A stretch of 46,780 bases of DNA from Tissierellales bacterium (GTDB taxonomy: Bacteria > Bacillota > Clostridia > Tissierellales > JASKZW01): contig JASLIL010000001.1 in NCBI GenBank assembly GCA_030152145.1, positions 1 through 46,780 of the forward strand, in the 5' to 3' direction. The notes below the pieces were generated by a model that saw only the letters and a program-made list of their open reading frames with translations, searched no databases and was not told where the DNA came from. Below are positions 25,153 through 33,683 of this stretch, piece after piece; the first letter of the stretch is position 1; each line of letters begins with the position of its first letter. The position numbers and the translations under genes are program-made.

Positions 25153-25472
25153 TTTAAAATCACCTCCTTTGGATTTATTCTATTATAGCAGATAGTAATG
25201 GACTTTTAAGCTTAAGGGCTTGATTGACTATAGAAATAATCTAAGCTTTACTAGCCTCTATAGATTATTTTAATGGGCTATTTTTAGGATTTAGTCCTTC
25301 TTTACTTTAAGTTTATCTTAAAAAAGGGGGAAAAATTAGGGGATTATTGAAAAATCAAGGCTTATAGATAAATACAATAGCTTTAATAAAATTATAAATG
25401 TTTTCTATTAGATATAATCTTAACTATATTGTAAAATATAACATGAAAATAAAATTATTGGAGGTAAGAAAT
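25153..25472. promoter_or_regulatory. Divergent intergenic region, 320 bases
   Basis: No coding region seen. Near the left side is a minus-strand -10-like TATAAT for the membrane gene. At 25234-25270 there is a long hairpin (AAATAATCTA / TAGATTATTT, 17-base loop). The + side is AT-rich and ends with the RBS GGAGGT of the rhodanese lipoprotein gene. Confidence 0.45.
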
Positions 25473-25961
25473 TTGAGAAATAAGAAATTATTGGTTTTAA
25501 TGTCAGTTTTAGTAGTGGCTTCACTATTATTAACAGGTTGTGGAAAGAAAGAAGAAGCTGCAGCTAACGAAATGAAGTATGTTTCACCAGAGGAAGTTAA
25601 GACAGCTGTTGAAGCAGGATCAGATGATTATGTGCTACTTGACGTAAGAAAAGTAGAGGACTATAACACAAGCCATATTAAAGGCGCTTATGATGCAGAT
25701 GTTGATGCAGCTAACAAGGGTGGAGATGATGCAGCAGGAATTGAAAGTCTAAAAGCAGGTCTTACAAATGCAACTGGTAATGAGACAGGAAATGCAGATG
25801 ACAAGTATGTATTAATTTGCTACTCAGGTAAATCATATGCTCAAAAAGCTACAGATTTATTAATTGAAATGGGATTATCACCAGATCAAATCTATACTTT
25901 AGAGGGCGGTATGAAAGCTTGGGAAGAAGGCGGAGACGACTACAAAAGTCTTCTTGAGTAA
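25473..25961 (+). CDS. Single-domain rhodanese lipoprotein
   Basis: A 162-residue lipoprotein with one rhodanese domain. The signal peptide ends in lipobox LTGC (C23). The rhodanese part has VLLDVRKVEDYNTSHIKGAYD, catalytic C116 in ICYSGKSYAQKA, and YTLEGGMKAWEEGG. The CxxGxxx loop fits a sulfurtransferase of the single-domain (GlpE-like) type acting outside the membrane. I start at TTG 25473 because GGAGGT is 7 bases upstream; the frame is open 25 codons further with no RBS. It is one of two surface rhodaneses in the window. Confidence 0.88.
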   Translation: MRNKKLLVLMSVLVVASLLLTGCGKKEEAAANEMKYVSPEEVKTAVEAGSDDYVLLDVRKVEDYNTSHIKGAYDADVDAANKGGDDAAGIESLKAGLTNATGNETGNADDKYVLICYSGKSYAQKATDLLIEMGLSPDQIYTLEGGMKAWEEGGDDYKSLLE

Positions 25962-25978
25962 GAGTATATTTAGAGATT

Positions 25979-26008
25979 AAAAGCTATTCATTTTTGAATA
26001 GCTTTTTT
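25979..26008 (+). terminator. Terminator of the rhodanese lipoprotein gene
   Basis: AAAAGCTATTCA / TGAATAGCTTTT, a 12-bp stem with a 4-base loop, is followed by a T run. Confidence 0.9.
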
Positions 26009-26013
26009 GTGTT

Positions 26014-27378
26014 TTATTTTAATTTTATATTTTTCCACTTTCCTGTCTTGTATCTTATATTTATTCCCAGCCACCTTACTAATTGATCAAAGAGCATGGC
26101 TAGCCAGGCACCGCTGACTCCTAGGCCTAGGTTTTTTATAAAGATTTGGGCTAGGGAAATTCGGATTATAAAAACTCCTATTATGGTTACTATTAGGGTG
26201 GAGACAGTGTCCCCTGCTCCCCTTAGGCCACCAGATATAGCGAAGGTTAGGCCTTGGAAGGGCTGGATTAGGGCTATAATCTTCATTACATTTTCCGACA
26301 TCTCTATTATATTTGGATCTTCTGTGTAGAGAGCCACTAAGTTTTTCCCAAAGAAGTAGAAGATTAGCCCAAAAAATACTGAAGCTATAAGGGCCAGCCT
26401 CTTACTTTCTACTATGAAGTTTTCAGCCTTGTGGACCTTTTTCTCCCCGAGGGATCGGCCTACTAAGGTGGATGCTGCTATACCAAAGGCTTGGCCTGGT
26501 GCAAAGGAGAGGCTGATTATATTTGACGCTATTTGATGGGTGGCATAGGCTGTAGTTCCTAGGCTGGATACTATCTTTATAAAAAATACTACGCCCAGTC
26601 TGAATCCCACCTGTTCTAGGGCTGCTGGCCCTCCTACTTTTAGGAGGTTGTCTCCTATGTTTTTATCAAATTTAAAGCCCTGGTCTAGGTCAAACCTTAC
26701 CTTATGCTTCTTCTTACTAAGGAGTACTAGAAGGACCATAAAGGCTACTAGCTGGGATAGGGAGGTAGATATTCCTGCTCCTGTCAATCCTCTGGGCTTT
26801 AGGCCTAGCTTACCAAATATTAAGATATAGTTACCCAGGACATTTAGTAGGTTTACAGCTATATTTATAATCATTGGGGTCCTAGTATCTCCACTTCCTC
26901 TCATGGCTGCAAAGAGCCCAAGGTTTAAGGATTGAAAGAGAAAGCCTAGGGTTACTATTCTAAAGTAGCTTAGTCCTATGGCTATGGTGTCCTTTTCAGC
27001 CCCTATAAAGGCCATTATTTTCTCTGCCCTCCACTGACTTATAATTAGGAAGGGGATGGAGATCATAAGAAGCATTAGTAGCATCATATGCTTTAATACC
27101 TTTGGGATCTTTTCCTCCTCCCTAGCCCCAGTGTATCTTGAAATCATAGCTGTTCCTCCAGCACTCATGGCCTGGGCCAAGGCTATGCCTATAAACATCA
27201 GTTGGTTGGTTATGCCTGTTGCTGCTATAGATGGTGTAGTTATATGGCTGGGCCCACTGTTACCTACCATCATCATATCTACCATTCCAAAGAGACTACT
27301 TATTAGTAGTTCTAAAAATACTGGAAGGGTTAGCCTTAGAGTTTCTTTTCTATAGTATTTTCTATTTTCTTCTTTCAA
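26014..27378 (-). CDS. MATE family efflux transporter (NorM-like)
   Basis: A 454-residue, 12-helix antiporter. It has the typical start LPVFLELLISSLFGMVDMMMVG, then GLFAAMRGSGDTRTPM, the second-half FAPGQAFGIAASTLVGRSLG, and GGLRGAGDT, which place it in the NorM/DinF-like MATE branch. The start is TTG at 27378 with AGAGGTGA upstream. It lies just past the terminator of the rhodanese lipoprotein gene. It is closer in sequence to the MATE at 43284 than to the one at 15962. Confidence 0.93.
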   Translation of the reverse strand: MKEENRKYYRKETLRLTLPVFLELLISSLFGMVDMMMVGNSGPSHITTPSIAATGITNQLMFIGIALAQAMSAGGTAMISRYTGAREEEKIPKVLKHMMLLMLLMISIPFLIISQWRAEKIMAFIGAEKDTIAIGLSYFRIVTLGFLFQSLNLGLFAAMRGSGDTRTPMIINIAVNLLNVLGNYILIFGKLGLKPRGLTGAGISTSLSQLVAFMVLLVLLSKKKHKVRFDLDQGFKFDKNIGDNLLKVGGPAALEQVGFRLGVVFFIKIVSSLGTTAYATHQIASNIISLSFAPGQAFGIAASTLVGRSLGEKKVHKAENFIVESKRLALIASVFFGLIFYFFGKNLVALYTEDPNIIEMSENVMKIIALIQPFQGLTFAISGGLRGAGDTVSTLIVTIIGVFIIRISLAQIFIKNLGLGVSGAWLAMLFDQLVRWLGINIRYKTGKWKNIKLK

Positions 27379-27492
27379 AAAATCACCTCTTTTAATCTTT
27401 AAGTCAGTTTTAATAGTAACATATTATTTAAGTTTGATAAAATCCTTGGATAATAAAATGTAATTTTTAGGGTAATAATCTAAGGAGGAGGA

Positions 27493-28143
27493 ATGTTTAT
27501 GAAAAGGGATAAGAGAGTGTTTTTCATTTTATTAGTAATTATAAGTTTAGGACTATCTGCTTGTTCTAGTCAACCAGCAGCAGACCCAGATAAGGAGTCT
27601 AAGGAGGAGAAGCTAGAGCTAAAAACTGATGAAAAAACTGAGGAAGAAGTTGAGGAAAAAGAAGAACCTGAAATAGACACAAGTGTTCCGAAGGATTACC
27701 AATCAGCTTTAAAGAAGGCTAGGGTCTATCTAGATACTATGCCTATGTCTAAGGCTGGACTTTATAAACAGTTGACATCTGAGTATGGTGAAAAGTTTAG
27801 TCAGGAGGCTGGACAGTATGCTATAGATAATATAGAAGCTGATTGGAAGGAACATGCCCTTAGGAGTGGAGAAAATTATTCAGATACTATGTATATGTCT
27901 AAGGCTGGAATTTTTAAACAGCTGACCTCTGAACATGGTGAGGGATTTACTGAGGAAGAGGCACAATATGCAGTGGACAATATGACAGTTGACTGGAAAG
28001 AAAATGCCTTAAAGAAGGCTAGGGACTATCAGGATAGTATGGCCATGTCTCCTGATGCTATTTGGGATCAGTTAACTTCTGAATACGGTGAGGGCTTTAC
28101 TAAGGAAGAAGCTGACTATGCTATAGAGAATTTAAATAAGTAG
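27493..28143 (+). CDS. Ltp-family lipoprotein with three helical repeats
   Basis: A 216-residue surface lipoprotein. The signal peptide ends in lipobox LSAC (C24 of the longer form). A Glu/Lys-rich linker (about 30-65) is followed by three repeats of about 48 residues (near 71-115, 116-163 and 164-214) of the PF07553 type: (A)LKKAR.Y.D.M.MS..G....LTSEYGE.F..EEA.YAI.N. The family includes phage superinfection-exclusion protein Ltp and host surface lipoproteins. Start is 27493 (4 bases from AGGAGG) or 27499 (10 bases). It is followed 15 bases on by a membrane protein gene. Confidence 0.88.
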   Translation: MFMKRDKRVFFILLVIISLGLSACSSQPAADPDKESKEEKLELKTDEKTEEEVEEKEEPEIDTSVPKDYQSALKKARVYLDTMPMSKAGLYKQLTSEYGEKFSQEAGQYAIDNIEADWKEHALRSGENYSDTMYMSKAGIFKQLTSEHGEGFTEEEAQYAVDNMTVDWKENALKKARDYQDSMAMSPDAIWDQLTSEYGEGFTKEEADYAIENLNK

Positions 28144-28158
28144 CTTGGAGGGCTTTAT

Positions 28159-28515
28159 ATGAAAAGGGATAAGGGACTTTTATGGAAGCTTATAATGGTG
28201 GCTTTTTTATCCTTGGCCTATTGGGTCTTTAGGTTTTATCTTCTAGACAGGCATGGGATGATTTCACTTACTAATTTTCTAGGAATCCTATCCCTCTTAG
28301 CCATGGCTTTTGCAGTCTATAGGGATGAGAAGTTTCTGGCCATGATGGTAGTACTAGGCTTTTCCCTGGGCTTTATTTTGGCCATGGAATTTAGAAGCTT
28401 TTCCCATGATCCAGGTGGAGGATTACTTTCAAATGCTTGGCTTATATGGCTATTTACCTTTATAGTCCTAGTAGGCCTAGGATTTCTAAGGATTTTCCTT
28501 AGGGATAGGAACTAG
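28159..28515 (+). CDS. Four-helix membrane protein, unknown function
   Basis: A 118-residue protein with about four membrane segments. It starts 15 bases after the Ltp lipoprotein stop, with TTGGAGGG upstream, so the two are probably co-transcribed. Both proteins begin with MKRDK, which is likely chance. No family motif seen. Confidence 0.62.
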   Translation: MKRDKGLLWKLIMVAFLSLAYWVFRFYLLDRHGMISLTNFLGILSLLAMAFAVYRDEKFLAMMVVLGFSLGFILAMEFRSFSHDPGGGLLSNAWLIWLFTFIVLVGLGFLRIFLRDRN

Positions 28516-28535
28516 GGATAGCTATTTTATAGGAT

Positions 28536-28583
28536 TAAAAAACTGACCCAAAAACCTGGCTTAGTTCCAAGTTTTTGGGTCAG
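28536..28583 (-). terminator. Terminator of the rhomboid gene
   Basis: A 13-bp stem (CTGACCCAAAAAC / GTTTTTGGGTCAG) is followed on the minus strand by TTTTTT, ten bases after the rhomboid stop. It may also help end the + strand membrane gene, but no T run follows on that side. Confidence 0.85.
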
Positions 28584-28593
28584 CTTATGGTCC

Positions 28594-29172
28594 TTACTTA
28601 AAGAATATAAAGGATAGTAGGAAGCCAGATATAAGACCACCTAGGTGGGCTGTTACGCTTATGCTGGGCACTACTATGGTTAGGACTAGGTTTATTCCTA
28701 CTACTTGAAGTATGGAATTTTTAACCTGGGGACTTATAAAGTCCTTGTACTTTCTGGTTAGAAAGAGCATGGCTCCTAGAAGGCCAAAGAGGCTGCCGGA
28801 AGCACCTGCTGATAGGGAGTTAAAGTTAAATACATAGGTTGCTAGGTTACCAAAAAATCCTGTTAGGAGAAAGAAGAGGAAGTATTTTTTTCCTCCCATA
28901 ATATACTCTAGCTGAGGTCCTAGTATTGTTAGGGCATAGGAGTTGAAAAATATATGGGATAGTCCTATATGGATGAAGATGGAACTTATAAACCTATAGT
29001 ATTCACCATATTCTTTTATTATTGGTGGGAAAAATGCTCCGTATTTAGCCAGGGTGTAGGAATCTGTACTACCGCCATTTAGGCTAAGGAAGACAAAGTA
29101 GCCTAGCATTATAGTTAGAAAGATGGCTGTTACCTTGCTTCTCTTGTAAAAATCCTTAATTTTATCTATCAT
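28594..29172 (-). CDS. Rhomboid family intramembrane serine protease
   Basis: A 192-residue six-helix protease that cuts membrane segments of other proteins. It has the family motifs: HIGLSHIFFNSYAL (helix 2), catalytic serine S125 in SAGASGSLFGLLG, and the catalytic histidine H176 in VTAHLGGLISGF, with a small glycine-rich final helix. The length is that of the minimal six-helix core. RBS GGAAGGT precedes the ATG. Confidence 0.93.
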   Translation of the reverse strand: MIDKIKDFYKRSKVTAIFLTIMLGYFVFLSLNGGSTDSYTLAKYGAFFPPIIKEYGEYYRFISSIFIHIGLSHIFFNSYALTILGPQLEYIMGGKKYFLFFLLTGFFGNLATYVFNFNSLSAGASGSLFGLLGAMLFLTRKYKDFISPQVKNSILQVVGINLVLTIVVPSISVTAHLGGLISGFLLSFIFFK

Positions 29173-29314
29173 TTTATACCTTCCTTTCTGTCCTTTTCTT
29201 ATTTTAATAATTATATCATATATGAGCTGTTTTTTTCTGGGACTAGGCCCTCTAGAAAGTTTTCTTTTGAAGCTGGGCTTTTAGGGTAAATATATATACA
29301 AAGGAGGCGATAGT

Positions 29315-29620
29315 ATGGCACTAGGTTATTTATTTATTTTCTATATGTTTTTATTGGCTTTTACACTTATATTACAGGTCCTACTCTATCAGTCAAATAA
29401 TAGGTTGACCTTTATCTTGAATATTGCTTTTGGAATATTTTTGGCAATTTTAGCCTTTACTTCCCAGCCTACCAACTATACTGGTCAGCGTATAGTCTCT
29501 ATTATCTTTGCCTTGGTCTCAGTTTTAGCTGCCTATGTTAGGTATAGGGACTATGACAGGATAGGGAATCTTTTGGTTAGTATTTCTATTATAGGTGGTT
29601 TGGTTCAACTATTTATTTAG
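29315..29620 (+). CDS. Three-helix membrane protein, unknown function
   Basis: A 101-residue hydrophobic protein with three membrane segments and a YRDYDR turn. AAAGGAGG lies 6 bases before the ATG. It is monocistronic, and a weak terminator-like hairpin follows the stop. Confidence 0.6.
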   Translation: MALGYLFIFYMFLLAFTLILQVLLYQSNNRLTFILNIAFGIFLAILAFTSQPTNYTGQRIVSIIFALVSVLAAYVRYRDYDRIGNLLVSISIIGGLVQLFI

Positions 29621-29642
29621 GGCCTTTAGGGCTCTTTTTTCT
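29619..29642 (+). terminator. Weak terminator
   Basis: A 6-bp stem (AGGGCC / GGCTCT, with a G-U pair) is followed by TTTTTT. It overlaps the stop codon. Confidence 0.5.
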
Positions 29643-29727
29643 TGTAAGGAAATTGTAATTTGTTTTTTATATTTTTGTCACTAAGGGCCAGGGGTCAGGG
29701 TGTAAAATATAGGCAGGAGGGATGGAT

Positions 29728-30015
29728 ATGAAAAGTATAAAGAAGTACTTGCTGTCCTTGTTTTGCCTGTCTAGTATAGCAGGTTCTGGCCTTGTTGGGG
29801 TTTGGGAAAGTAGCCAGGGTCTTTCTAGACTTGAGTTTACTGAGGATGGTAGATTTATTATTGGGCCAGACCAGGGAATCTACAGGTTTTTATCAGATAG
29901 GAAATTGGAGTTGACAGTTAGGGGAGATTCTATAGAATTTACCTTTGAAATAGTTGATGGTGCCTTAAGTTGGGGGACTAATTTTACAGATCCTCAGATT
30001 TACAGGAAGATTTAG
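29728..30015 (+). CDS. Small exported lipocalin-like (DUF5640-type) protein
   Basis: A 95-residue protein with a signal peptide (about 1-24) and a short beta-barrel-like region: GLVGVWESSQGLSRLEFTEDGRFII, GIYRFLSDRKLELTV and DSIEFTFEIVDGALSW. This alternating pattern, VGxWE followed by FxxDGxF, GxYxxxxxKLxL, is typical of small DUF5640-like extracellular domains. I start at ATG 29728 because AGGAGG ends 7 bases upstream; an ATG at 29722 is too close to it. Function unknown. Confidence 0.68.
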   Translation: MKSIKKYLLSLFCLSSIAGSGLVGVWESSQGLSRLEFTEDGRFIIGPDQGIYRFLSDRKLELTVRGDSIEFTFEIVDGALSWGTNFTDPQIYRKI

Positions 30016-30021
30016 GATGAG

Positions 30022-30048
30022 AATAGCTCTTTTTAGGGCTATTTTTTT
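30022..30048 (+). terminator. Terminator
   Basis: An 8-bp stem (AATAGCTC / GGGCTATT, one wobble) with a 6-base loop is followed by a T run, a few bases after the stop of the preceding gene. Confidence 0.75.
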
Positions 30049-30083
30049 ATTTCTAGGGGTATATTACTAGGGGAGGGGTTGCT

Positions 30084-30452
30084 GTGAATACTTTTGAGGA
30101 TTACCTGGATAAGATAGATAATGAAGTGGATAGGGATAAGCTTAGAAATATACTTTACTTTGTAGAGAACAACTTTCCAAAGCTGACTAAGAGACTGGCT
30201 TGGAACCAGCCTATGTTTACTATGGAGGGAACCTTTATTATAGGTTTCAGTGCTGCCAAGAGACATTTTTCAGTGGCACCAGAAGAGTCTACTATGGAAA
30301 GGTTTAGGGATAGGATTGATAGGGCTGGATATAGTCAGACCAAGGGCCTCTACAGGGTAGGATGGGATCAGCTTATGGACTATAATCTTTTAGAGGATAT
30401 TATAGCCTTTAATATAGAGGATAAGAGGGGCTACACTAAGTTTTGGAGGTAA
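30084..30452 (+). CDS. DUF1801 / YdhG-like protein
   Basis: A 122-residue protein of the DUF1801 fold: TFEDYLDKIDNEVDRDKLRNIL, then FPKLTKRLAWNQPMFTMEGTFIIGFS, AAKRHFSVAPEE and a final RGYTKFWR. Bacillus YdhG (Fra) of this family is linked to iron handling as a frataxin-like iron chaperone. Whether this member binds iron is not visible. Start is GTG at 30084, with GGGGAGGGG 5 bases upstream. Confidence 0.82.
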   Translation: MNTFEDYLDKIDNEVDRDKLRNILYFVENNFPKLTKRLAWNQPMFTMEGTFIIGFSAAKRHFSVAPEESTMERFRDRIDRAGYSQTKGLYRVGWDQLMDYNLLEDIIAFNIEDKRGYTKFWR

Positions 30453-30679
30453 CTTTAACTCTTCTTGGAAAATTTTTAGGAATTTTTATTGGAAGCTTTA
30501 GCTATAGATAAAAAGCTAAGACTGCCAGCTTCCCTATAGGGAGAAGCTAGACAGGATAGAAGAAACTGATATTAGGGATTAAGGACAAGGGTATAGGTTT
30601 AATAGATGAGATTTATCATAGTTCTCATTATGGACGTCTGAGTAGAGGAAGATTTTTGAAAAGTTTGGAGGGGTTTTAG

Positions 30680-31513
30680 ATGAAAAGAAGGATAGAGAAT
30701 AGGGTTAAGGGTTTTAGGACTAGTGATGGAGCTGGAGTTAGCTTGGTTAGGGTTTTAGGTCATGGCACTGTAGATGAGTATGATCCTATTTTAATGCTGG
30801 ATTCCTTTGATAGTGAGGATCCTGAGGATTATATAAAGGGATTTCCTATGCATCCCCATAGGGGAATAGAGACTGTTAGTCTTATAGTTAAGGGGAATAT
30901 GGTTCATAGGGATAGCTTGGGTAATGAGGATGGTATTAGCGATGGGCAGGTTCAGTGGATGACTGCTGGATCAGGGATTATGCATGAGGAGATGCTGCCT
31001 GCCAGTGAGAGGATGCTGGGAGTTCAACTTTGGCTTAATATGCCTAGGGACTTTAAGATGGCCAAACCTGAATATCATAGTTTAAAGGAGATAGAGAAGG
31101 TTGATCTTGATGGGGCTAGTCTTAGGGTTGTTTCTGGATCCTATGCTGGAGTTAAGGGCTTTCAGCCCAAGTATAGTCCACTGGAGTTTTACCATATAAG
31201 TATTGAAGCTGGTAAGAAATTGGACTTGGAGATGGAAGAGGACAAGTCAGTTATGGTTTTCACTCTCTTAGGTTCTGCCCTTGTTGCAGGAGAAGAGGTA
31301 GAGGAGAAAACAGCCCTTAAATTAAGTGAAGGAACTAGTTTAGAGCTGGCTGCTCTGGATGAAGATTGTCAGATTTTGTATCTTGAGTCCAGAAGATTAG
31401 ATGAGCCAGTGGCTTGGGGTGGCCCTATAGTTATGAATAGCCAGGAGGAACTTAGGAATGCCTACAAGGACTTAAGAGAGGGTAGCTTTTTAAGGGAAAA
31501 TTTAGATTACTAG
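30680..31513 (+). CDS. Pirin family protein
   Basis: A 277-residue bicupin. The metal site in the N-terminal cupin is formed by HPHRGIETVS near residue 56 and further acidic/His residues (GSGIMHEE, with a His near residue 99). Bacterial pirins are Fe-binding and some show quercetinase activity or modulate other enzymes. RBS GGAGGGG precedes the ATG. The nitroreductase gene starts 11 bases after the stop, so the two form an operon with a possible redox role. Confidence 0.9.
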   Translation: MKRRIENRVKGFRTSDGAGVSLVRVLGHGTVDEYDPILMLDSFDSEDPEDYIKGFPMHPHRGIETVSLIVKGNMVHRDSLGNEDGISDGQVQWMTAGSGIMHEEMLPASERMLGVQLWLNMPRDFKMAKPEYHSLKEIEKVDLDGASLRVVSGSYAGVKGFQPKYSPLEFYHISIEAGKKLDLEMEEDKSVMVFTLLGSALVAGEEVEEKTALKLSEGTSLELAALDEDCQILYLESRRLDEPVAWGGPIVMNSQEELRNAYKDLREGSFLRENLDY

Positions 31514-31523
31514 GAGGTTTACT

Positions 31524-32096
31524 ATGAAGACTTTAGATGTTTTAAGGGATAGAAGATCTTTTTATGATATTTCTAAGGAAGTAGATCTTAAGGATCAGGA
31601 AATTTTAGAGATGTTAGAGGAAGTGACAGAGCTGGTGCCAGATGCCTTTAATATGAAAAGCTCTAGACTTGCCTTTCTTACTGGGAAAAAACATGATCAA
31701 CTTTGGGATGGCATATATGATGTTTTTGAGGGCAGGGTTCCCAGGGAGAAAATAGATAGTTTTAAGGCAGGTTTTGGTACTATTCTCTACTTTATAGATA
31801 GGGGGACCGTTGAGTCTATGCAAAAGGCATTTCCAGACTATAGGGAGAATTTTCCTGTCTGGGCAAATCAGGCTTCAGGCATGCTTCAGATTAGTGTTTG
31901 GTCTGGTCTTAGGGAATTGGGATTAGGCGCATCCCTACAGCACTATAACCCTATTATAGATGATTTTGTTAGGGAGTTTTTGGACCTACCAGAGACCTAT
32001 AGTCTAGTGGCAGAAATGCCTTTTGGTGCTATAGTTAAGAGTCCAGATCCTAAGGAGAAGGAAGATATATCAAAGAGAGTTAGGCTTTACAGATAG
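31524..32096 (+). CDS. Nitroreductase family protein
   Basis: A 190-residue FMN-dependent oxidoreductase of the nitroreductase fold, in the branch resembling HBN1/YdjA-type family members. It has LRDRRSFYDIS at the start, NMKSSRLAFLTGKKHD, and a C-terminal SVWSGLRELGLGASLQHYNPIID followed by EMPFGAIVK. It has no extra domain. RBS TAGGAGGT precedes the ATG. It is the second gene of the pirin operon and has a terminator directly after. Confidence 0.9.
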   Translation: MKTLDVLRDRRSFYDISKEVDLKDQEILEMLEEVTELVPDAFNMKSSRLAFLTGKKHDQLWDGIYDVFEGRVPREKIDSFKAGFGTILYFIDRGTVESMQKAFPDYRENFPVWANQASGMLQISVWSGLRELGLGASLQHYNPIIDDFVREFLDLPETYSLVAEMPFGAIVKSPDPKEKEDISKRVRLYR

Positions 32097-32097
32097 G

Positions 32098-32126
32098 AGC
32101 TAGGGGGAGACCCCTGGCTTTTTTTA
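32098..32126 (+). terminator. Terminator of the pirin/nitroreductase operon
   Basis: A 9-bp stem (AGCTAGGGG / CCCCTGGCT, one G-U pair) with a GAGA-type loop is followed by seven T residues, two bases after the stop. Confidence 0.9.
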
Positions 32127-32187
32127 TGAAAAAATATTGTATAAATTAAAGTTTATGGGTAAAGATAGAAGAAGGGGGATTGTGAAG

Positions 32188-32406
32188 ATGATGAATCTAA
32201 TGGAGTGGAACTACCTGCGAGTGGAAAACTTCCTATCAAAGAGGTTTGATCTTGGTAAAATACAGACTTCCAATGTACCAGCCTTTATTGATGATGAGAA
32301 GATGCCCTTAAAGACAAGAATTTACATAAAGGGAAGCAAGGGCAATAAGGAATTGGATATGAACGTGGAAAGAATTGATGATAGGTATGTAGTTGATTTT
32401 AGCTAG
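32188..32406 (+). CDS. Small hypothetical protein, 72 residues
   Basis: A 72-residue charged protein with no recognised family. The frame is open to 32137, but AAGGGGGAT at 32172-32180 points to a start at ATG 32188 (9 bases) or GTG 32182 (3 bases). It is monocistronic and followed by a terminator, which supports it as a real gene. Confidence 0.5.
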   Translation: MMNLMEWNYLRVENFLSKRFDLGKIQTSNVPAFIDDEKMPLKTRIYIKGSKGNKELDMNVERIDDRYVVDFS

Positions 32407-32413
32407 GGGAAGG

Positions 32414-32446
32414 TGGATTCTTCAGTTTTGGAGGGTCCATTTTTTA
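32414..32446 (+). terminator. Terminator rich in G-U pairs
   Basis: TGGATTCTTC pairs with GGAGGGTCCA over 10 positions, three of them G-U, with loop AGTTTT, and is followed by a T run. Confidence 0.7.
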
Positions 32447-32492
32447 TTAGCTTGGAAGAGACTATATAGCTTTAGTTTGAGGAGATGAATCT

Positions 32493-33653
32493 ATGAAGGT
32501 TTTAACTTTAGGTTGGCTTAGTGTTTTTTTCTATATTTTTCTTATGAATGTATATCTTTGGAATAGCTACAGGAAGATTCCCTTTCAGAGGTGGAGGATT
32601 CCTAAGATCAGTAGCTACTCTTTTTTGCATATTATAATAACCTTTCTTAGTGCCCGCTACTTCTATATGTTTTTCAAGGGGCGTATGGAAAGGGAAAAGT
32701 CTGAGTTTCTCTCTTATATAGCTGGCTTCTATATAAGTTTTATGCACTATTCTGTAATTTTCTACCTGCTTCACGATCTTTTTTATTTTTCAGGAAAGCT
32801 AATAGCCTATCCAGAGAGTTTTCTAGCCTGGGTTGATAAAATTTTCTTTGGAGGCTTTTTAATTTTTGGTCTATCGGCTATTATATCTATAGTGGGCTTG
32901 AGAAATTCTAGAAAGTTGGTTACTACAGACTATAGATTACTTATGGACAGGAAGGATTCAGTTCTTGAGAGCCTTAATATAGTTTATATATCAGATGCCC
33001 ATATAGGGACCTCTGTAAACTATGATAATATAGATGAACTTATAAGGGAGGCCAAGCTTTTAAAACCAGATCTTTTGCTGCTGGGGGGAGATTTTTTCGA
33101 TGAAGGAACTACAAATATAAGCAAGAAGATAGTTAGTCAAAAGCTTCAGACCCTGGCTGGGAAATATGGGGTTTACTATGTAGAGGGTAATCATGAGTAT
33201 AAAAGTGATAAGTGTGATATAGATGAGGAAATGGAGTATTTTAGGGAGGCTGGCATAGAGGTTTTACAGGACCAGCTTATAGAGGTGGACTCTAGATTTT
33301 ACCTGGCAGGTAGACGGGATAGGGCTGGAAAGCCTGTGGATCTTAATAGGCTTTTATCTTCAGTCCATAAGGATCTTCCCCTTATACTTTTAGACCATAG
33401 ACCTGGCTTCAAGGAGTCAGGCTCCATGGCTAAGGTAGACTTGCAGATATCTGGTCACACCCACAGTGGGCAGTTTTTTCCCTTTCAGATACTAGATCCT
33501 ATACTAGCTAGGTTTACCAAGAGCTATAACTACGGCTACCATAAGATAGGAGGCCTCCATCACATAGTTAGCTCAGGTGCAGGAAATTGGGGTATACCAG
33601 TTAGAATAGGAAGCTTGAGGGAGATAGTTAGTATTAAAATTGATTTTATCTAG
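32493..33653 (+). CDS. Membrane-anchored metallophosphoesterase (YkuE-like)
   Basis: A 386-residue protein. The first 135 residues hold about four membrane segments (near 5-22, 42-60, 74-96 and 116-134). The rest is a calcineurin-like phosphoesterase with all core motifs: SDAHIG, GGDFFDE, VEGNHEY, LDHRPGF and SGHTHSGQFFP. This is the YkuE-type layout with two metal ions. RBS GAGGAG precedes the ATG. It is 30 bases from the YhaO-like gene, and all three genes seem to be one transcript. Confidence 0.9.
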   Translation: MKVLTLGWLSVFFYIFLMNVYLWNSYRKIPFQRWRIPKISSYSFLHIIITFLSARYFYMFFKGRMEREKSEFLSYIAGFYISFMHYSVIFYLLHDLFYFSGKLIAYPESFLAWVDKIFFGGFLIFGLSAIISIVGLRNSRKLVTTDYRLLMDRKDSVLESLNIVYISDAHIGTSVNYDNIDELIREAKLLKPDLLLLGGDFFDEGTTNISKKIVSQKLQTLAGKYGVYYVEGNHEYKSDKCDIDEEMEYFREAGIEVLQDQLIEVDSRFYLAGRRDRAGKPVDLNRLLSSVHKDLPLILLDHRPGFKESGSMAKVDLQISGHTHSGQFFPFQILDPILARFTKSYNYGYHKIGGLHHIVSSGAGNWGIPVRIGSLREIVSIKIDFI

Positions 33654-33683
33654 ATTTAAGCTCTATATTAGAGGAGGTAGGCT

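Noticed and set aside
30453..30679. Hidden small RNA or gene between the DUF1801 and pirin genes
   Set aside because: Only an imperfect hairpin (AGCTTCCC region near 30512-30535) is visible, with no T run and no good frame.
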